From contig JAJQGL010000102.1 in NCBI GenBank assembly GCA_021200535.1, forward strand, positions 1-45,820: 45,820 bases of DNA. Reading direction: 5' to 3'. The notes beneath the pieces were generated by a model. That model had not been told where the DNA came from and ran no database searches. It saw only the letters and a list, made by a program, of their open reading frames with translations. The first letter of the stretch is position 1. Every line of letters starts with the position of its first letter. Both the position numbers and the translations under genes were made by a program. The stretch is from Clostridiaceae bacterium. Lineage in GTDB: Bacteria > Bacillota > Clostridia > Lachnospirales > Lachnospiraceae. Of this stretch, positions 34,334 to 43,621 are shown one piece after another.

Positions 34334-35998
34334 TTAAAACAATGTTGAAAACAGATTTAACACAGGCTGAATCATTTTGCAGGCTAATGGCCTGTTTAAC
34401 CATTCTTTATAAGTCATTTCTTTGCTGATTGAGAAAGTGTTATGAAAATCATTGTAAATATCCTGCTGAATTTTTTGGCCGGACATCCAGATACCGTTTT
34501 CGTAATGCAGATAAAAACTGCGGTAATCCATATTGATGGTGCCGACAATAGCAGAGTTTTCCGTGGCAATCTGTTTTGCATGCATAAATCCCGGTGTATA
34601 TTCATAAATGCGGACGCCTTCCTTCAGAAGCGGTCCATAATTGTAATTGGTCAGAAGCTTAGCATATTTTTTGTCCGGAATATTGGGAGTGATAATCCGC
34701 ACATCCACACCCCGGTGTGCCGCTTCAATCAGACTTTGCCGCATGTAGTCCTCCAGAATTAAATACGGCGTTGTAATATATAAATATTCATCTGAAAAAG
34801 TAATCATTTGATTATAAATGCTTTCAATCGGATTTTTCGGATTATTTGCCGGCCCGTCTGAAATAACCTGACAGAAGGTGTCGCCCTTTGGCGGGAAAGT
34901 TTTTTTGTATTTCAGGTAATCGATATGTTCCGTGTCGTCTATACGTTCACTGGCTTCCCACATCTGCAGGAAAACAACAGTCAGATTCCAGACAGCATCG
35001 CCGCGAACACGGATACCGGTATCCTTCCAGATGCCAAAGCGGTCAACAAGGTTTGCGTATTCGTCTGCCAGGTTAAAACCGCCGGTAAAGCCGACTTCGC
35101 CGTCTACCACAATAATCTTTTGATGAGAGCGAAAATTCATATACAGGCCGCTTGTGTATTTGTGTATCGGATTAAATACATGCACTTCAATTCCGTCATG
35201 CTCCAAAATTTGGCGGAAAAACTTCTGTATGCGGATTGCCGCGCCAAAATCATCATAGAGAAACTTGATCTCTACGCCCTGTTTTAGTTTGCGCAGCAGA
35301 ATTTCATATATTTTATCCCAGAGAGCGCCTTCAGCCACAATGAAAAAATCAATAAAAATAAACTCCTTTGCCTGTTCCAGTGCGCGGAAAATATCTTCAA
35401 ATGCATCTTCTCCCATGGAATAATATTTGATGTCATTGCCCTGTGTCAGGGGGAATCCTTCGTTCACCATATATTTTACCATACGGCCTGCGATTGGCTG
35501 CTCCTCAATATATTGATTGAAAACCGTTTCTTCCTGCGTCAGAAATATTTCGCCATATGAGAGCTGTTTTAAGATATACTGGTTTGCTTTCTTTTTTTTG
35601 CCGCTTTCCTGTCCCCAAAGATAGAAGAGGATAAAACCGGACAGGGGAAGAAGCATGACAATCGATATCCAGGCGATACGAAACGACGGGCTTTGATTTT
35701 TATTTACCAGAGTAACAATCGCAATAATAGAGCAGATTTCCAATATCAGATAAAAATAAACAGAGCTGCTTTGCAGGAAAAAGGCAAGGCTTACAACAAT
35801 CAAAAACTGGAACAGAACAACCAGTGCCGTTAAAATAATACGCAGCAGTCCGCTCAGGTTATTCTGGATTCTTCCTTTTAGCCCTTTGAGATAGCTTTCT
35901 TCCTTTTGTTCATTGTCAAAATAGTTCGTAGTTCCCTTTGTCTGGTTCTTTCGGTTCCATTTTTCATATGCCGCATCAGAACGCATTTTCTTTTCCAT
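34334..35998 (-). CDS. cls: Cardiolipin synthase (phospholipase D superfamily)
   Basis: 554 aa. Two or three N-terminal membrane helices (about 50-125), then two PLD domains. The first HKD motif is HQKIIVVDG, followed by GFTGGFN. The second reads HAKQIATEN, with Glu where the family has Asp, followed by AIVGTINMDYRSF. It should condense two phosphatidylglycerols to cardiolipin and glycerol at the membrane. ATG 35998 follows GGGA; the in-frame region upstream overlaps the end of the glycosyltransferase gene and is not used. Asp-to-Glu in motif 2 could lower or change activity. Confidence 0.88.
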   Translation of the reverse strand: MEKKMRSDAAYEKWNRKNQTKGTTNYFDNEQKEESYLKGLKGRIQNNLSGLLRIILTALVVLFQFLIVVSLAFFLQSSSVYFYLILEICSIIAIVTLVNKNQSPSFRIAWISIVMLLPLSGFILFYLWGQESGKKKKANQYILKQLSYGEIFLTQEETVFNQYIEEQPIAGRMVKYMVNEGFPLTQGNDIKYYSMGEDAFEDIFRALEQAKEFIFIDFFIVAEGALWDKIYEILLRKLKQGVEIKFLYDDFGAAIRIQKFFRQILEHDGIEVHVFNPIHKYTSGLYMNFRSHQKIIVVDGEVGFTGGFNLADEYANLVDRFGIWKDTGIRVRGDAVWNLTVVFLQMWEASERIDDTEHIDYLKYKKTFPPKGDTFCQVISDGPANNPKNPIESIYNQMITFSDEYLYITTPYLILEDYMRQSLIEAAHRGVDVRIITPNIPDKKYAKLLTNYNYGPLLKEGVRIYEYTPGFMHAKQIATENSAIVGTINMDYRSFYLHYENGIWMSGQKIQQDIYNDFHNTFSISKEMTYKEWLNRPLACKMIQPVLNLFSTLF

Positions 35999-36033
35999 GT
36001 ATATAACATCCCTTCTATGATGAATACCTTTCA

Positions 36034-37233
36034 TTATACCCGATCGTGATTTTGAATGCAAGCGATCAACTGGTTCAGAGACTCAGCGCGGTGAAGCCAG
36101 GTGTGTTTTTTCAGGGTTTCTGTGTAGCCGGCGTCCGCTATGTACTGCAGCTTGTCCGGGTTTGCCAGAAGGGAGGCGGTAAGCTCCGGCAGGGAATCCA
36201 TGTGATTGAGATCATAAAAAGCAATGTTTTCCCCGTCCTGAAAGCATTCGTCCAGATATTTGCTATGGTCAGAGAGAGACACGCTTCCGTTTGCCATTGC
36301 GTTAAATACCCGGTCGTGTGCGCCGTCTTTAAACCACGGCATTACATTTAGGGAGAGTTTTGCATCTGCCATCCGCTGCAGGCATTCGTGGGAAAAAAGC
36401 CCTTCTTCATAGCTTAAATTTTCCGAATGGCGGCATGCAAGACGATTCCAGCCCATGCCAAGACAGTGGACGCGGATGCCGTGGTCAACCAGAATCTGGA
36501 CAGCTTTTGCGCGGTAGTAGCTGCGGATATACGTGTCAATAAAAATCATATTGGCAATGGCCTCGCAGATTTCACCGTTGGAAGCATCCGGAAATTCCTC
36601 GCGCAGACGGCGTTCCATTAATACATCATCCGGCGTGTCAGGACAGTCGATCAGCTCCTGAAGGATACTGCGGTAAAACTGAGCGTAATCTTTACCGAGC
36701 CGGTTGATGTATTTGTCAAAATCCTCTTTGGGCGTATAGTTCCCCGGAAAAACGATGTCATATTTCCGGCGGCTGACCGGCAGGTAATCCCCATTGGGAA
36801 ACAGTGAGGTTCCGGCGAGCGGAAGAAACAGATTGTTTGTGATATCCGGATAAAAAGTTTTGATATATTTCAGGTGGTAACGGTCGATGGAGACATGATA
36901 ATAATTCTTTGGGTGGATTGCGAGAAGCTCCGGGGCGTAAAAAGGATGATCCACGGTAATGTTGATACAGGGGATATCGCGCAGCTCCCAGAATAACTGT
37001 CCTTCTCCGTTATAGAGTGCTGTCTCCATGTGTAAACCGTCAAAATTAAAAGTGATGAGTACCGTGTCGGAATAACCGGCAAAATGAGCCAGCTTCTCAC
37101 TGCTTTTTTCTTCATCCGTAAGATCGAACAGAAAAATCTGATATCCCCATAATTGAAAAGCCTTTGCCAATTCACGGGAAAAATACTCCAGCGTTTCCGT
37201 GCCGCCAACCATGAATACGATTTTATTGCGCAT
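36034..37233 (-). CDS. CgeB-like glycosyltransferase (GT1_2 type)
   Basis: 399 aa. A GT-B-like protein: N-terminal VFMVGGTETLEYFSRELA, a central DIVFPGNYTPKEDF, and the C-terminal donor-side segment LSLNVMPWFKDGAHDRVFNAMANG typical of the Glyco_trans_1_2 family (spore CgeB/YkvP relatives). Transferred sugar and acceptor are unknown. No membrane segment or signal. It starts the minus-strand run, 35 nt before cls, and is divergent from dapF. Confidence 0.75.
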   Translation of the reverse strand: MRNKIVFMVGGTETLEYFSRELAKAFQLWGYQIFLFDLTDEEKSSEKLAHFAGYSDTVLITFNFDGLHMETALYNGEGQLFWELRDIPCINITVDHPFYAPELLAIHPKNYYHVSIDRYHLKYIKTFYPDITNNLFLPLAGTSLFPNGDYLPVSRRKYDIVFPGNYTPKEDFDKYINRLGKDYAQFYRSILQELIDCPDTPDDVLMERRLREEFPDASNGEICEAIANMIFIDTYIRSYYRAKAVQILVDHGIRVHCLGMGWNRLACRHSENLSYEEGLFSHECLQRMADAKLSLNVMPWFKDGAHDRVFNAMANGSVSLSDHSKYLDECFQDGENIAFYDLNHMDSLPELTASLLANPDKLQYIADAGYTETLKKHTWLHRAESLNQLIACIQNHDRV

Positions 37234-37311
37234 GTTTGTTCATTCCTTTCCTGGATGGTAAAAATCAGTTTGCCGCATTCGCGGCATCGTTTTAATTCAC
37301 CTTCATACTTC

Positions 37312-37353
37312 TTGTGAATTTGTCATAAATAGATTATACTAAGTATTAGTATA
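37312..37353 (+). promoter_or_regulatory. dapF promoter with overlapping palindrome
   Basis: TTGTGA (37312-37317), a 17-nt spacer and TATACT (37335-37340). TATACTA (37335-37341) and TAGTATA (37347-37353) form a perfect 7-nt inverted repeat around 5 nt, covering the -10 box and likely start site, where a repressor could bind. Confidence 0.55.
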
Positions 37354-37419
37354 AATGAAAAGAAGTGTTTTGGCACGCAGGAAATAGGAAAAAGGATTGC
37401 GGGAAGAAAGGACAGGGAT

Positions 37420-38277
37420 ATGGCAGAAAAAATGAAATTTACAAAGATGCATGGGTGCGGCAATGATTATATTTATGTGAATTGTATGGAAAAAGAACTG
37501 AAACATCCGCAGGAGGCAGCGCGGTTTGTCAGTGACAGGCATTTTGGGATTGGCTCAGACGGTCTGATTTTGATTTGTCCGTCTAAACAGGCGGATTTCC
37601 GGATGGCAATGTATAATGCAGATGGGTCGGAAGGGGAAATGTGCGGCAATGGCATCCGCTGCGTTGCAAAATACGTATATGATTATGGGCTGACGCAGAA
37701 AGAGCAGATTCGGATTGAGACAAAGAGCGGAATCAAATCGCTTGACCTTACGATTGAGCAAGGCAGGGTGGCGTTAGTAAAGGTGGATATGGGCGCCCCG
37801 ATTTTGAAACCGGATGCCATTCCGGTCAGGCTGGAGGGGGATGCCTGTATCGCCGCCCCGCTGACAGTGGATGGAAAGGAATATGAGATTACCTGTGTTT
37901 CCATGGGAAATCCGCATGCAGTTGTTTTTGTCAGTGACACAAAACAGCTGCCGCTTGAAACGATTGGCCCGAAATTTGAGCATCATGAAATCTTTCCGAA
38001 CCGGGTAAATACCGAATTTGTACAGGTGCTTAGCCGCAGTGAGGTGAACATGCGCGTATGGGAGCGTGGTTCAGGGGAAACGCTTGCCTGCGGCACAGGG
38101 GCATGTGCAACGGCAGTGGCCTGTGTGCTGAACGGAAAAACAGACGAGAGGATTACTGTGCATTTACTGGGAGGCGATCTGCAGCTGTTTTTTGACCGGG
38201 AAAAAGATACCGTCTGGATGACGGGGCCTGCCGCTGTGATTTGTGATGGGGAGATTGATATCAGTGCGGCAGAGTAA
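37420..38277 (+). CDS. dapF: Diaminopimelate epimerase
   Basis: 285 aa. Interconverts LL- and meso-diaminopimelate for lysine and peptidoglycan. The two catalytic cysteines are in EMCGNGIRC and LACGTGACA. KMHGCGNDYIYVN, GIGSDGLILI, YNADGS and MGNPHAVVF are further family segments. AGAAAGGA precedes ATG 37420. It lies 40 nt before murE, which uses meso-DAP. Confidence 0.96.
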   Translation: MAEKMKFTKMHGCGNDYIYVNCMEKELKHPQEAARFVSDRHFGIGSDGLILICPSKQADFRMAMYNADGSEGEMCGNGIRCVAKYVYDYGLTQKEQIRIETKSGIKSLDLTIEQGRVALVKVDMGAPILKPDAIPVRLEGDACIAAPLTVDGKEYEITCVSMGNPHAVVFVSDTKQLPLETIGPKFEHHEIFPNRVNTEFVQVLSRSEVNMRVWERGSGETLACGTGACATAVACVLNGKTDERITVHLLGGDLQLFFDREKDTVWMTGPAAVICDGEIDISAAE

Positions 38278-38317
38278 AAGAGGGTGCTGTTTTTGATAAA
38301 AAGAAAGGAAAAGAGGG

Positions 38318-39793
38318 ATGTCTGTGAAACTTACAGTTCTGTTAGAAGAAATGGAATATCAGTGTATTCAGGGAAAGACGGATACAGAGATTAGCACGCT
38401 GGTGTATGATTCGAGAAAGGTAGAGCAAAATTCTGCGTTTGTATGCATCTCCGGCGCGGTTCGTGATGGGCATGAATTTGCTGCAGATGTGGTGCGGGAC
38501 GGAGCCAGCGTTTTATTTGTCGAAAAACGGGTAGAGGTTCCCTTAGGTGTCACCGTGATTCTTGTAAAGGATACCCGTCTTGCGCTTGCGCAGGCATCGG
38601 CTGCTTTTTTTGGCCATCCGGCACGGGAGCTGACCACGATTGGAATAACCGGAACCAAAGGAAAAACAACGGCAACGTATATGGTGCGTTCCATCCTCGA
38701 GTCATCCGGTATTCAGACAGGTTTGATTGGCACGATTGAGACGATAATTGGCGACGAGACGATTGCGTCAGTCAATACGACGCCGGAATCTTACGTTGTG
38801 CAGGAGACCTTTCGGAAAATGGTGGATGCGGGCTGCCAGTGTGTTGTGATGGAGGTGTCCTCACAGGGGCTGATGCTGCACAGGGTAAGTGGTTTTGTAT
38901 TTGATTATGGGATTTTTACCAATTTGGAGCCAGATCATATCGGGCCGAATGAGCATAAAGACCTCGATGACTATATCCACTGTAAAAGCCTGTTATTCAG
39001 GCAGTGCCGTCATGGGATTTTTAATGCGGATGACAGTCATCTTTCCCGCATTTTGGAGGGGCATACCTGTCAGGTGGAAACATATGGATTTTCAGAAACG
39101 GCAGATTTGGTTGCAACAGATGTTAAGCTGTTTGACAGAGGCGGTGCGCTTGGGGTTTCTTATCATCTGAAGGGATTGTCGGAGATGGATGTCGAGATTG
39201 ATATTCCGGGTAAATTCAGCGTTTATAACTCGCTGACAGCGATTTCGATCTGCAGGCACTTTGGAGTGGAAAAGGAAAAAATTTTAAATGCTCTTGCGCA
39301 GGTGCGTGTCCGGGGAAGGGTGGAAATGGTTCCGGTTTCTCCGAAATTTACCCTGATGATTGATTATGCCCATAATGCGATGAGCCTGAAAAGTTTGTTG
39401 GGCACATTAAAGGAATATCATCCGAAGCGTCTTGTCTGCGTCTTTGGCTGCGGCGGCAACCGTTCCAGGGACCGGCGTTTTGAAATGGGGGAGGTTTCCT
39501 CTTTGCTGGCTGACCTGACGATTGTCACCTCGGACAATCCGAGAAATGAGGAGCCGGAGGCGATTATTCAGGATATTGTTACCGGTGTGCGGAGGGCGGA
39601 TGGAGAATATGTGACGATAACAGACCGTCAGGAGGCAGTGCGTTATGCGATTGAGCATGCACAGGAGGGCGATGTTATTGTACTTGCAGGAAAAGGACAT
39701 GAGGATTACCAGGAAATCCGGGGGAAAAAGTACCATATGGATGAGCGTGACCTGGTTGCGAATGTGGTAAAAGACGGAAATTTTATTTGCTGA
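38318..39793 (+). CDS. murE: UDP-MurNAc-L-Ala-D-Glu:meso-DAP ligase
   Basis: 491 aa. Adds meso-diaminopimelate to the peptidoglycan precursor. ATP loop GITGTKGKTTATYM (about 107), NTTPES, HSCL-type substrate region replaced by VMEVSSQGL, and the specificity motif DNPRNEEP, which marks meso-DAP rather than lysine. IDYAHN and FGCGGNRSRDRR complete the Mur ligase set, and AGKGHEDYQ lies near the end. GAAAGGA supports ATG 38318. Confidence 0.95.
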   Translation: MSVKLTVLLEEMEYQCIQGKTDTEISTLVYDSRKVEQNSAFVCISGAVRDGHEFAADVVRDGASVLFVEKRVEVPLGVTVILVKDTRLALAQASAAFFGHPARELTTIGITGTKGKTTATYMVRSILESSGIQTGLIGTIETIIGDETIASVNTTPESYVVQETFRKMVDAGCQCVVMEVSSQGLMLHRVSGFVFDYGIFTNLEPDHIGPNEHKDLDDYIHCKSLLFRQCRHGIFNADDSHLSRILEGHTCQVETYGFSETADLVATDVKLFDRGGALGVSYHLKGLSEMDVEIDIPGKFSVYNSLTAISICRHFGVEKEKILNALAQVRVRGRVEMVPVSPKFTLMIDYAHNAMSLKSLLGTLKEYHPKRLVCVFGCGGNRSRDRRFEMGEVSSLLADLTIVTSDNPRNEEPEAIIQDIVTGVRRADGEYVTITDRQEAVRYAIEHAQEGDVIVLAGKGHEDYQEIRGKKYHMDERDLVANVVKDGNFIC

Positions 39794-39831
39794 CAGGAAG
39801 CAAAAAGCATGTATTTGGGAAAGAGAGACAA

Positions 39832-42066
39832 ATGTTATTTGCAGAAGTGATTGTAGATATATCGGTGAAAAGCCTGGACCGTCCGTTTCAGTACCGGGTA
39901 CCGGAAGCGCTTGAGAAAGATGCTGTTGTTGGCGCTCAGGTACTGATTCCGTTTGGAAAGGGCGACCGCCGGATGAAGGGTTTTATTATTGGTTTATCCG
40001 GAAAGCCGGTATATGATGTGAACAGGACAAAGAGCATATTGCAGGTTGTGAAGCAGGGAGTGGTTGCGGAATCACACCTGCTTTCCCTTGCTTATTGGAT
40101 AAAAGAAAATTACGGGGCGACAATGAATGATGCAATCCGGGCAGTGCTTCCGGTAAAAAGGGAGATTCGGGAAAAGGTTGACAGGCGGATTGTGCCGCTG
40201 GCCGACCGGGATATGCTTGAGCAGAACCGCGCTGTTTTTGAACAGAAGCACAATACGGCGAGAGTGCGGGTACTGGATGCGCTTCTGGCGCAGGATTCTC
40301 TGCAAAACGGGCTGGAATACAGTTCCACGCTAAAAAGTCTTAAGGTTTCTGCAGGCGTGATCTCAGATTTAGAGAAAAAAGGCCTGATACAGGTGCAGTC
40401 AAACAGGCTGTACCGCAATCCGCTGCACGGCAGTACGGCATCCGGGGAGAGGAAGAAGCTAAACCGGGAGCAGCAGGCTATCGTGGATTCGTTCCGCCGC
40501 GATTTGGAACAGGGAATCCGGCGGGAATACCTGATTCATGGAGTTACCGGAAGCGGAAAAACAGAGGTATACATGAATCTGATCGAATTGGTGCTGCAGC
40601 AGGGCAAACAGGCGATTGTGCTGATTCCGGAAATTGCCCTGACGTTTCAGACGGTCAGCCGTTTTTACGACCGCTTTGGCGACCGGGTGTCGGTTATGCA
40701 TTCCAGGCTGTCAGCAGGCGAGCGGTATGATCAGTTTCAGCGCGCAAAGAATGGCGGATTGCAGATTATGATTGGCCCGCGCTCTGCGCTGTTTACACCG
40801 TTTGAAAATCTGGGACTGATTGTGATTGATGAGGAACATGAGACGAGCTATCAAAGCGAAAGTCCGCCGAAATATCATGCCAGAGAGGTAGCCCTGCAGC
40901 GCGGAAAGATGACAGGCGCCAGTGTGGTGATGGGTTCTGCAACGCCGTCTATCGAGGCATATTACCGTTGCCAGACAGGTCAGTATACGTTGTTTACCAT
41001 GACAAAGCGTGCGGGGGATGCCGTGCTGCCGGAAGTAGAAATTGTGGATATGCGGGAGGAGATACAGGCAAAAAATTATTCTGTATTTAGCCGCACACTG
41101 CGGGAGAAGATTCAGGACAGGCTGAAAAAGCGCCAGCAGAGCCTTCTTTTTATTAACCGCAGAGGGTATGCAGGATTTGTATCCTGCAGGAAATGCGGGG
41201 AAGCTATTTCCTGCGAGAGCTGTTCTGTCTCCATGAAACCGCATCAGGTCAGGGGAAAGGTAAGCCTGCTGAAATGCCATTATTGTGGTGCAGAAAAACC
41301 GATGCCGTCTGTCTGTCCCAAATGCGGCTCCCGCTATATTGGAACTTTTGGGCTTGGCACACAACAGGTAGAAAATCTGATTTGTCAGGAATTTCCGGAA
41401 GCGAGGGTTTTGCGTATGGATGCAGATACTACGGCGGGAAAAGAGGGACACAGCCGGATTTTAAAACGATTTGCGGATGGAGAGGCAGATATTCTGGTGG
41501 GTACGCAGATGATTGTAAAAGGCCATGATTTTCCCAGGGTGACGCTGGTTGGAGTGCTGGCGGCAGATTTGTCGTTAAATACCGGAAGCTACAGAAGTGC
41601 GGAACGCACGTATCAGCTGCTTGCACAGGCTGCGGGGCGTGCAGGGCGCGCAAGCCTGCCCGGTGATGTGGTGTTTCAGACTTACCAGCCGGAGCATTAC
41701 AGTATTACTGCTGCTGCGGCGCAGGATTACCAGTCTTTTTACCGGCAGGAGATTGCTGTCAGGCAAATCTTGCATTATCCGCCAATTTCCAATATACTGG
41801 AGATAATGGTGTTTTCTGGAATGCAGGAAAAGGCAAGGGAACTTTCCGGACAGCTGCAAAAGGAGGTGTCAGGCTGGGAAGGCATACAGGTACTCGGTCC
41901 GACGGACGCTTCCATTTTAAAAATGCGGGATGTATACCGGAGAGTGCTGTATATCAAATCGGCAGACTATCAGCTGCTGTGTCAGGTGAAGAATCATTGT
42001 GAGGCGTTTTTAAGAGAGCAGGAGAACTATCGGGACTGCAGGCTTACCTTTGATTTTAATGCGTGA
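39832..42066 (+). CDS. priA: Primosomal replication restart helicase PriA
   Basis: 744 aa. N-terminal 3'-DNA-binding domain (AEVIVDISVKSLDRPFQY), winged helix, Walker A GVTGSGKTEVY (about 240), DEEHE motif, SATPS, and the zinc-binding insert with eight cysteines from CRKCGEAISCESC to CHYCG and CPKCG. Motifs V and VI are GTQMIVKGHDFP and QAAGRAGRA. It reloads the replisome at stalled forks. GGGAAAGAGAG precedes ATG 39832. First gene of the priA-def-fmt-rsmB-rlmN block. Confidence 0.96.
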   Translation: MLFAEVIVDISVKSLDRPFQYRVPEALEKDAVVGAQVLIPFGKGDRRMKGFIIGLSGKPVYDVNRTKSILQVVKQGVVAESHLLSLAYWIKENYGATMNDAIRAVLPVKREIREKVDRRIVPLADRDMLEQNRAVFEQKHNTARVRVLDALLAQDSLQNGLEYSSTLKSLKVSAGVISDLEKKGLIQVQSNRLYRNPLHGSTASGERKKLNREQQAIVDSFRRDLEQGIRREYLIHGVTGSGKTEVYMNLIELVLQQGKQAIVLIPEIALTFQTVSRFYDRFGDRVSVMHSRLSAGERYDQFQRAKNGGLQIMIGPRSALFTPFENLGLIVIDEEHETSYQSESPPKYHAREVALQRGKMTGASVVMGSATPSIEAYYRCQTGQYTLFTMTKRAGDAVLPEVEIVDMREEIQAKNYSVFSRTLREKIQDRLKKRQQSLLFINRRGYAGFVSCRKCGEAISCESCSVSMKPHQVRGKVSLLKCHYCGAEKPMPSVCPKCGSRYIGTFGLGTQQVENLICQEFPEARVLRMDADTTAGKEGHSRILKRFADGEADILVGTQMIVKGHDFPRVTLVGVLAADLSLNTGSYRSAERTYQLLAQAAGRAGRASLPGDVVFQTYQPEHYSITAAAAQDYQSFYRQEIAVRQILHYPPISNILEIMVFSGMQEKARELSGQLQKEVSGWEGIQVLGPTDASILKMRDVYRRVLYIKSADYQLLCQVKNHCEAFLREQENYRDCRLTFDFNA

Positions 42067-42176
42067 TAGCTTTTGCATCAGGCTGATCAGGAAACATGGG
42101 AATAAAAATATGGAAAGAGAGCGTGTTAAAAACAGACATGGTTTTTGAGAATGCGCTGGAACAGGAGGCAGAAAGT

Positions 42177-42671
42177 ATGGCATTGCGGACAATTCGTACA
42201 ATCGGTGATGAAATTCTGACGAAAAAATGTCGGAAACTGACAGAGATGAAGCCAAGATATCAGGAACTGATTGGGGATATGCTGGATACAATGTATAATG
42301 TGCAGGGGGTTGGACTGGCGGCTCCTCAGGTGGGGATATTAAAACAGATTGTGGTGATTGATGTCAGTGAGGAAGGAGACAGCTCGGTGATTCTGATTAA
42401 TCCGGAAATCGTTGAACTGTCCGGTGAACAAACAGGGCAGGAGGGCTGTTTGAGCGTTCCGGGCAAGGCAGGGGTTGTCACAAGGGCCAATTATGCCAGG
42501 GTAAAGGCGCTCAACGAAAAAATGGAGGAAATTGTTGTCGAGGGGGAAGGGCTGTTTGCAAGGGCGCTGCAGCATGAGATTGATCATCTGTCTGGTGTGA
42601 TGTATGTCTCTAAAGTGCAGGGTCAGCTGTTAGATACACGTCAGGAGGAAGAACAGGAGGAACAGTCTTGA
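42177..42671 (+). CDS. def: Peptide deformylase
   Basis: 164 aa. Removes the N-formyl group from new proteins. The three family motifs are GVGLAAPQVG, EGCLSVPG and QHEIDHL, which carry the metal ligands Cys and two His and the catalytic Glu. AGGAGG with 9-nt spacing marks ATG 42177; the in-frame upstream ATG 42096 adds 27 non-family residues. A Glu-rich tail (RQEEEQEEQS) ends the protein. The stop overlaps the fmt start. Confidence 0.96.
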   Translation: MALRTIRTIGDEILTKKCRKLTEMKPRYQELIGDMLDTMYNVQGVGLAAPQVGILKQIVVIDVSEEGDSSVILINPEIVELSGEQTGQEGCLSVPGKAGVVTRANYARVKALNEKMEEIVVEGEGLFARALQHEIDHLSGVMYVSKVQGQLLDTRQEEEQEEQS

Positions 42672-43621
42672 AAATATTGTTTATGGGAACACCGGATTTT
42701 GCGGTGGACACATTGCAGACGCTGCTTTCGAGCAGCCATCAGGTAATTGGCGTGGTGACCCAGCCGGACAAACCGAAGGGAAGAAGTGGAAAGATGCAGT
42801 TTTCGCCGGTTAAAGAGGTGGCTGTAAATGCCGGTATTCCGATTTATCAGCCGCAGAAGGTACAGGATGAGGCTTTTTTGCACACGGTAAGGAGTCTCGG
42901 CGCGGATGTGATTGTTGTTGTGGCATTTGGCCAGATTTTGTCGAAAGAAATTTTAGACACGCCGCAATATGGCTGCCTGAATGTCCATGCGTCTTTGCTG
43001 CCGAAGCTGCGCGGAGCGGCGCCAATCCAATGGTCTGTGATTCAGGGAGAAAAAGAGAGCGGCGTGACCATTATGCAGATGGATGAAGGGCTGGATACCG
43101 GAGACATTCTTCTGGTTAAAAAATGTGTACTGGAACCGAAAGAAACCGGGGGAAGTCTTTTTGAGAAGCTGGCAAAGTTTGGCGGGCCGATGATTCTTAA
43201 GGTGTTAGAACAGCTTGAGCAGGGAACGGTGCAGCCGGTTCCGCAGAGAGAAGAGGAGCATACTTATGCAAGGATGCTTTCGAAGGCGAACGGGCAGCTC
43301 GATTTTCACAAGCCGGCGGCAGAGCTGGAGCGTTTGATCCGTGGGTTAAATCCATGGCCGAGTGCCTATTGCTTTGTAAAGGGCAAATTATTAAAGGTCT
43401 GGGAAGCGGATGTGATAGATCGCGAAGAAGCAGCAGATCCGGGAACGGTTGTCGCAGTCGGCCGGGATGATTTTATTGTCCAGACGGGAGAAGGCTGTCT
43501 GCGGATTTTGTCCGTGCAGCTGGAGGGAAAAAAACGAATGGAATGCGGAGCGTTCCTGCGGGGGTTTTCTCTGGCAGCAGGAGACTGCCTGACTGCCGAA
43601 AGAGAGGCTTGCAATGAATAA
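42668..43621 (+). CDS. fmt: Methionyl-tRNA formyltransferase
   Basis: 317 aa. Formylates initiator Met-tRNA with 10-formyl-THF. LFMGTPDFAVDTL, CLNVHASLLPKLRGAAPIQW (catalytic Asn/His region) and DEGLDTGDIL are conserved, and a C-terminal OB-like tRNA-binding domain follows from about 205. It starts with TTG 42668, overlapping the def stop, with AGGAGG about 8 nt upstream. Ends 8 nt into rsmB. Confidence 0.96.
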   Translation: MKILFMGTPDFAVDTLQTLLSSSHQVIGVVTQPDKPKGRSGKMQFSPVKEVAVNAGIPIYQPQKVQDEAFLHTVRSLGADVIVVVAFGQILSKEILDTPQYGCLNVHASLLPKLRGAAPIQWSVIQGEKESGVTIMQMDEGLDTGDILLVKKCVLEPKETGGSLFEKLAKFGGPMILKVLEQLEQGTVQPVPQREEEHTYARMLSKANGQLDFHKPAAELERLIRGLNPWPSAYCFVKGKLLKVWEADVIDREEAADPGTVVAVGRDDFIVQTGEGCLRILSVQLEGKKRMECGAFLRGFSLAAGDCLTAEREACNE

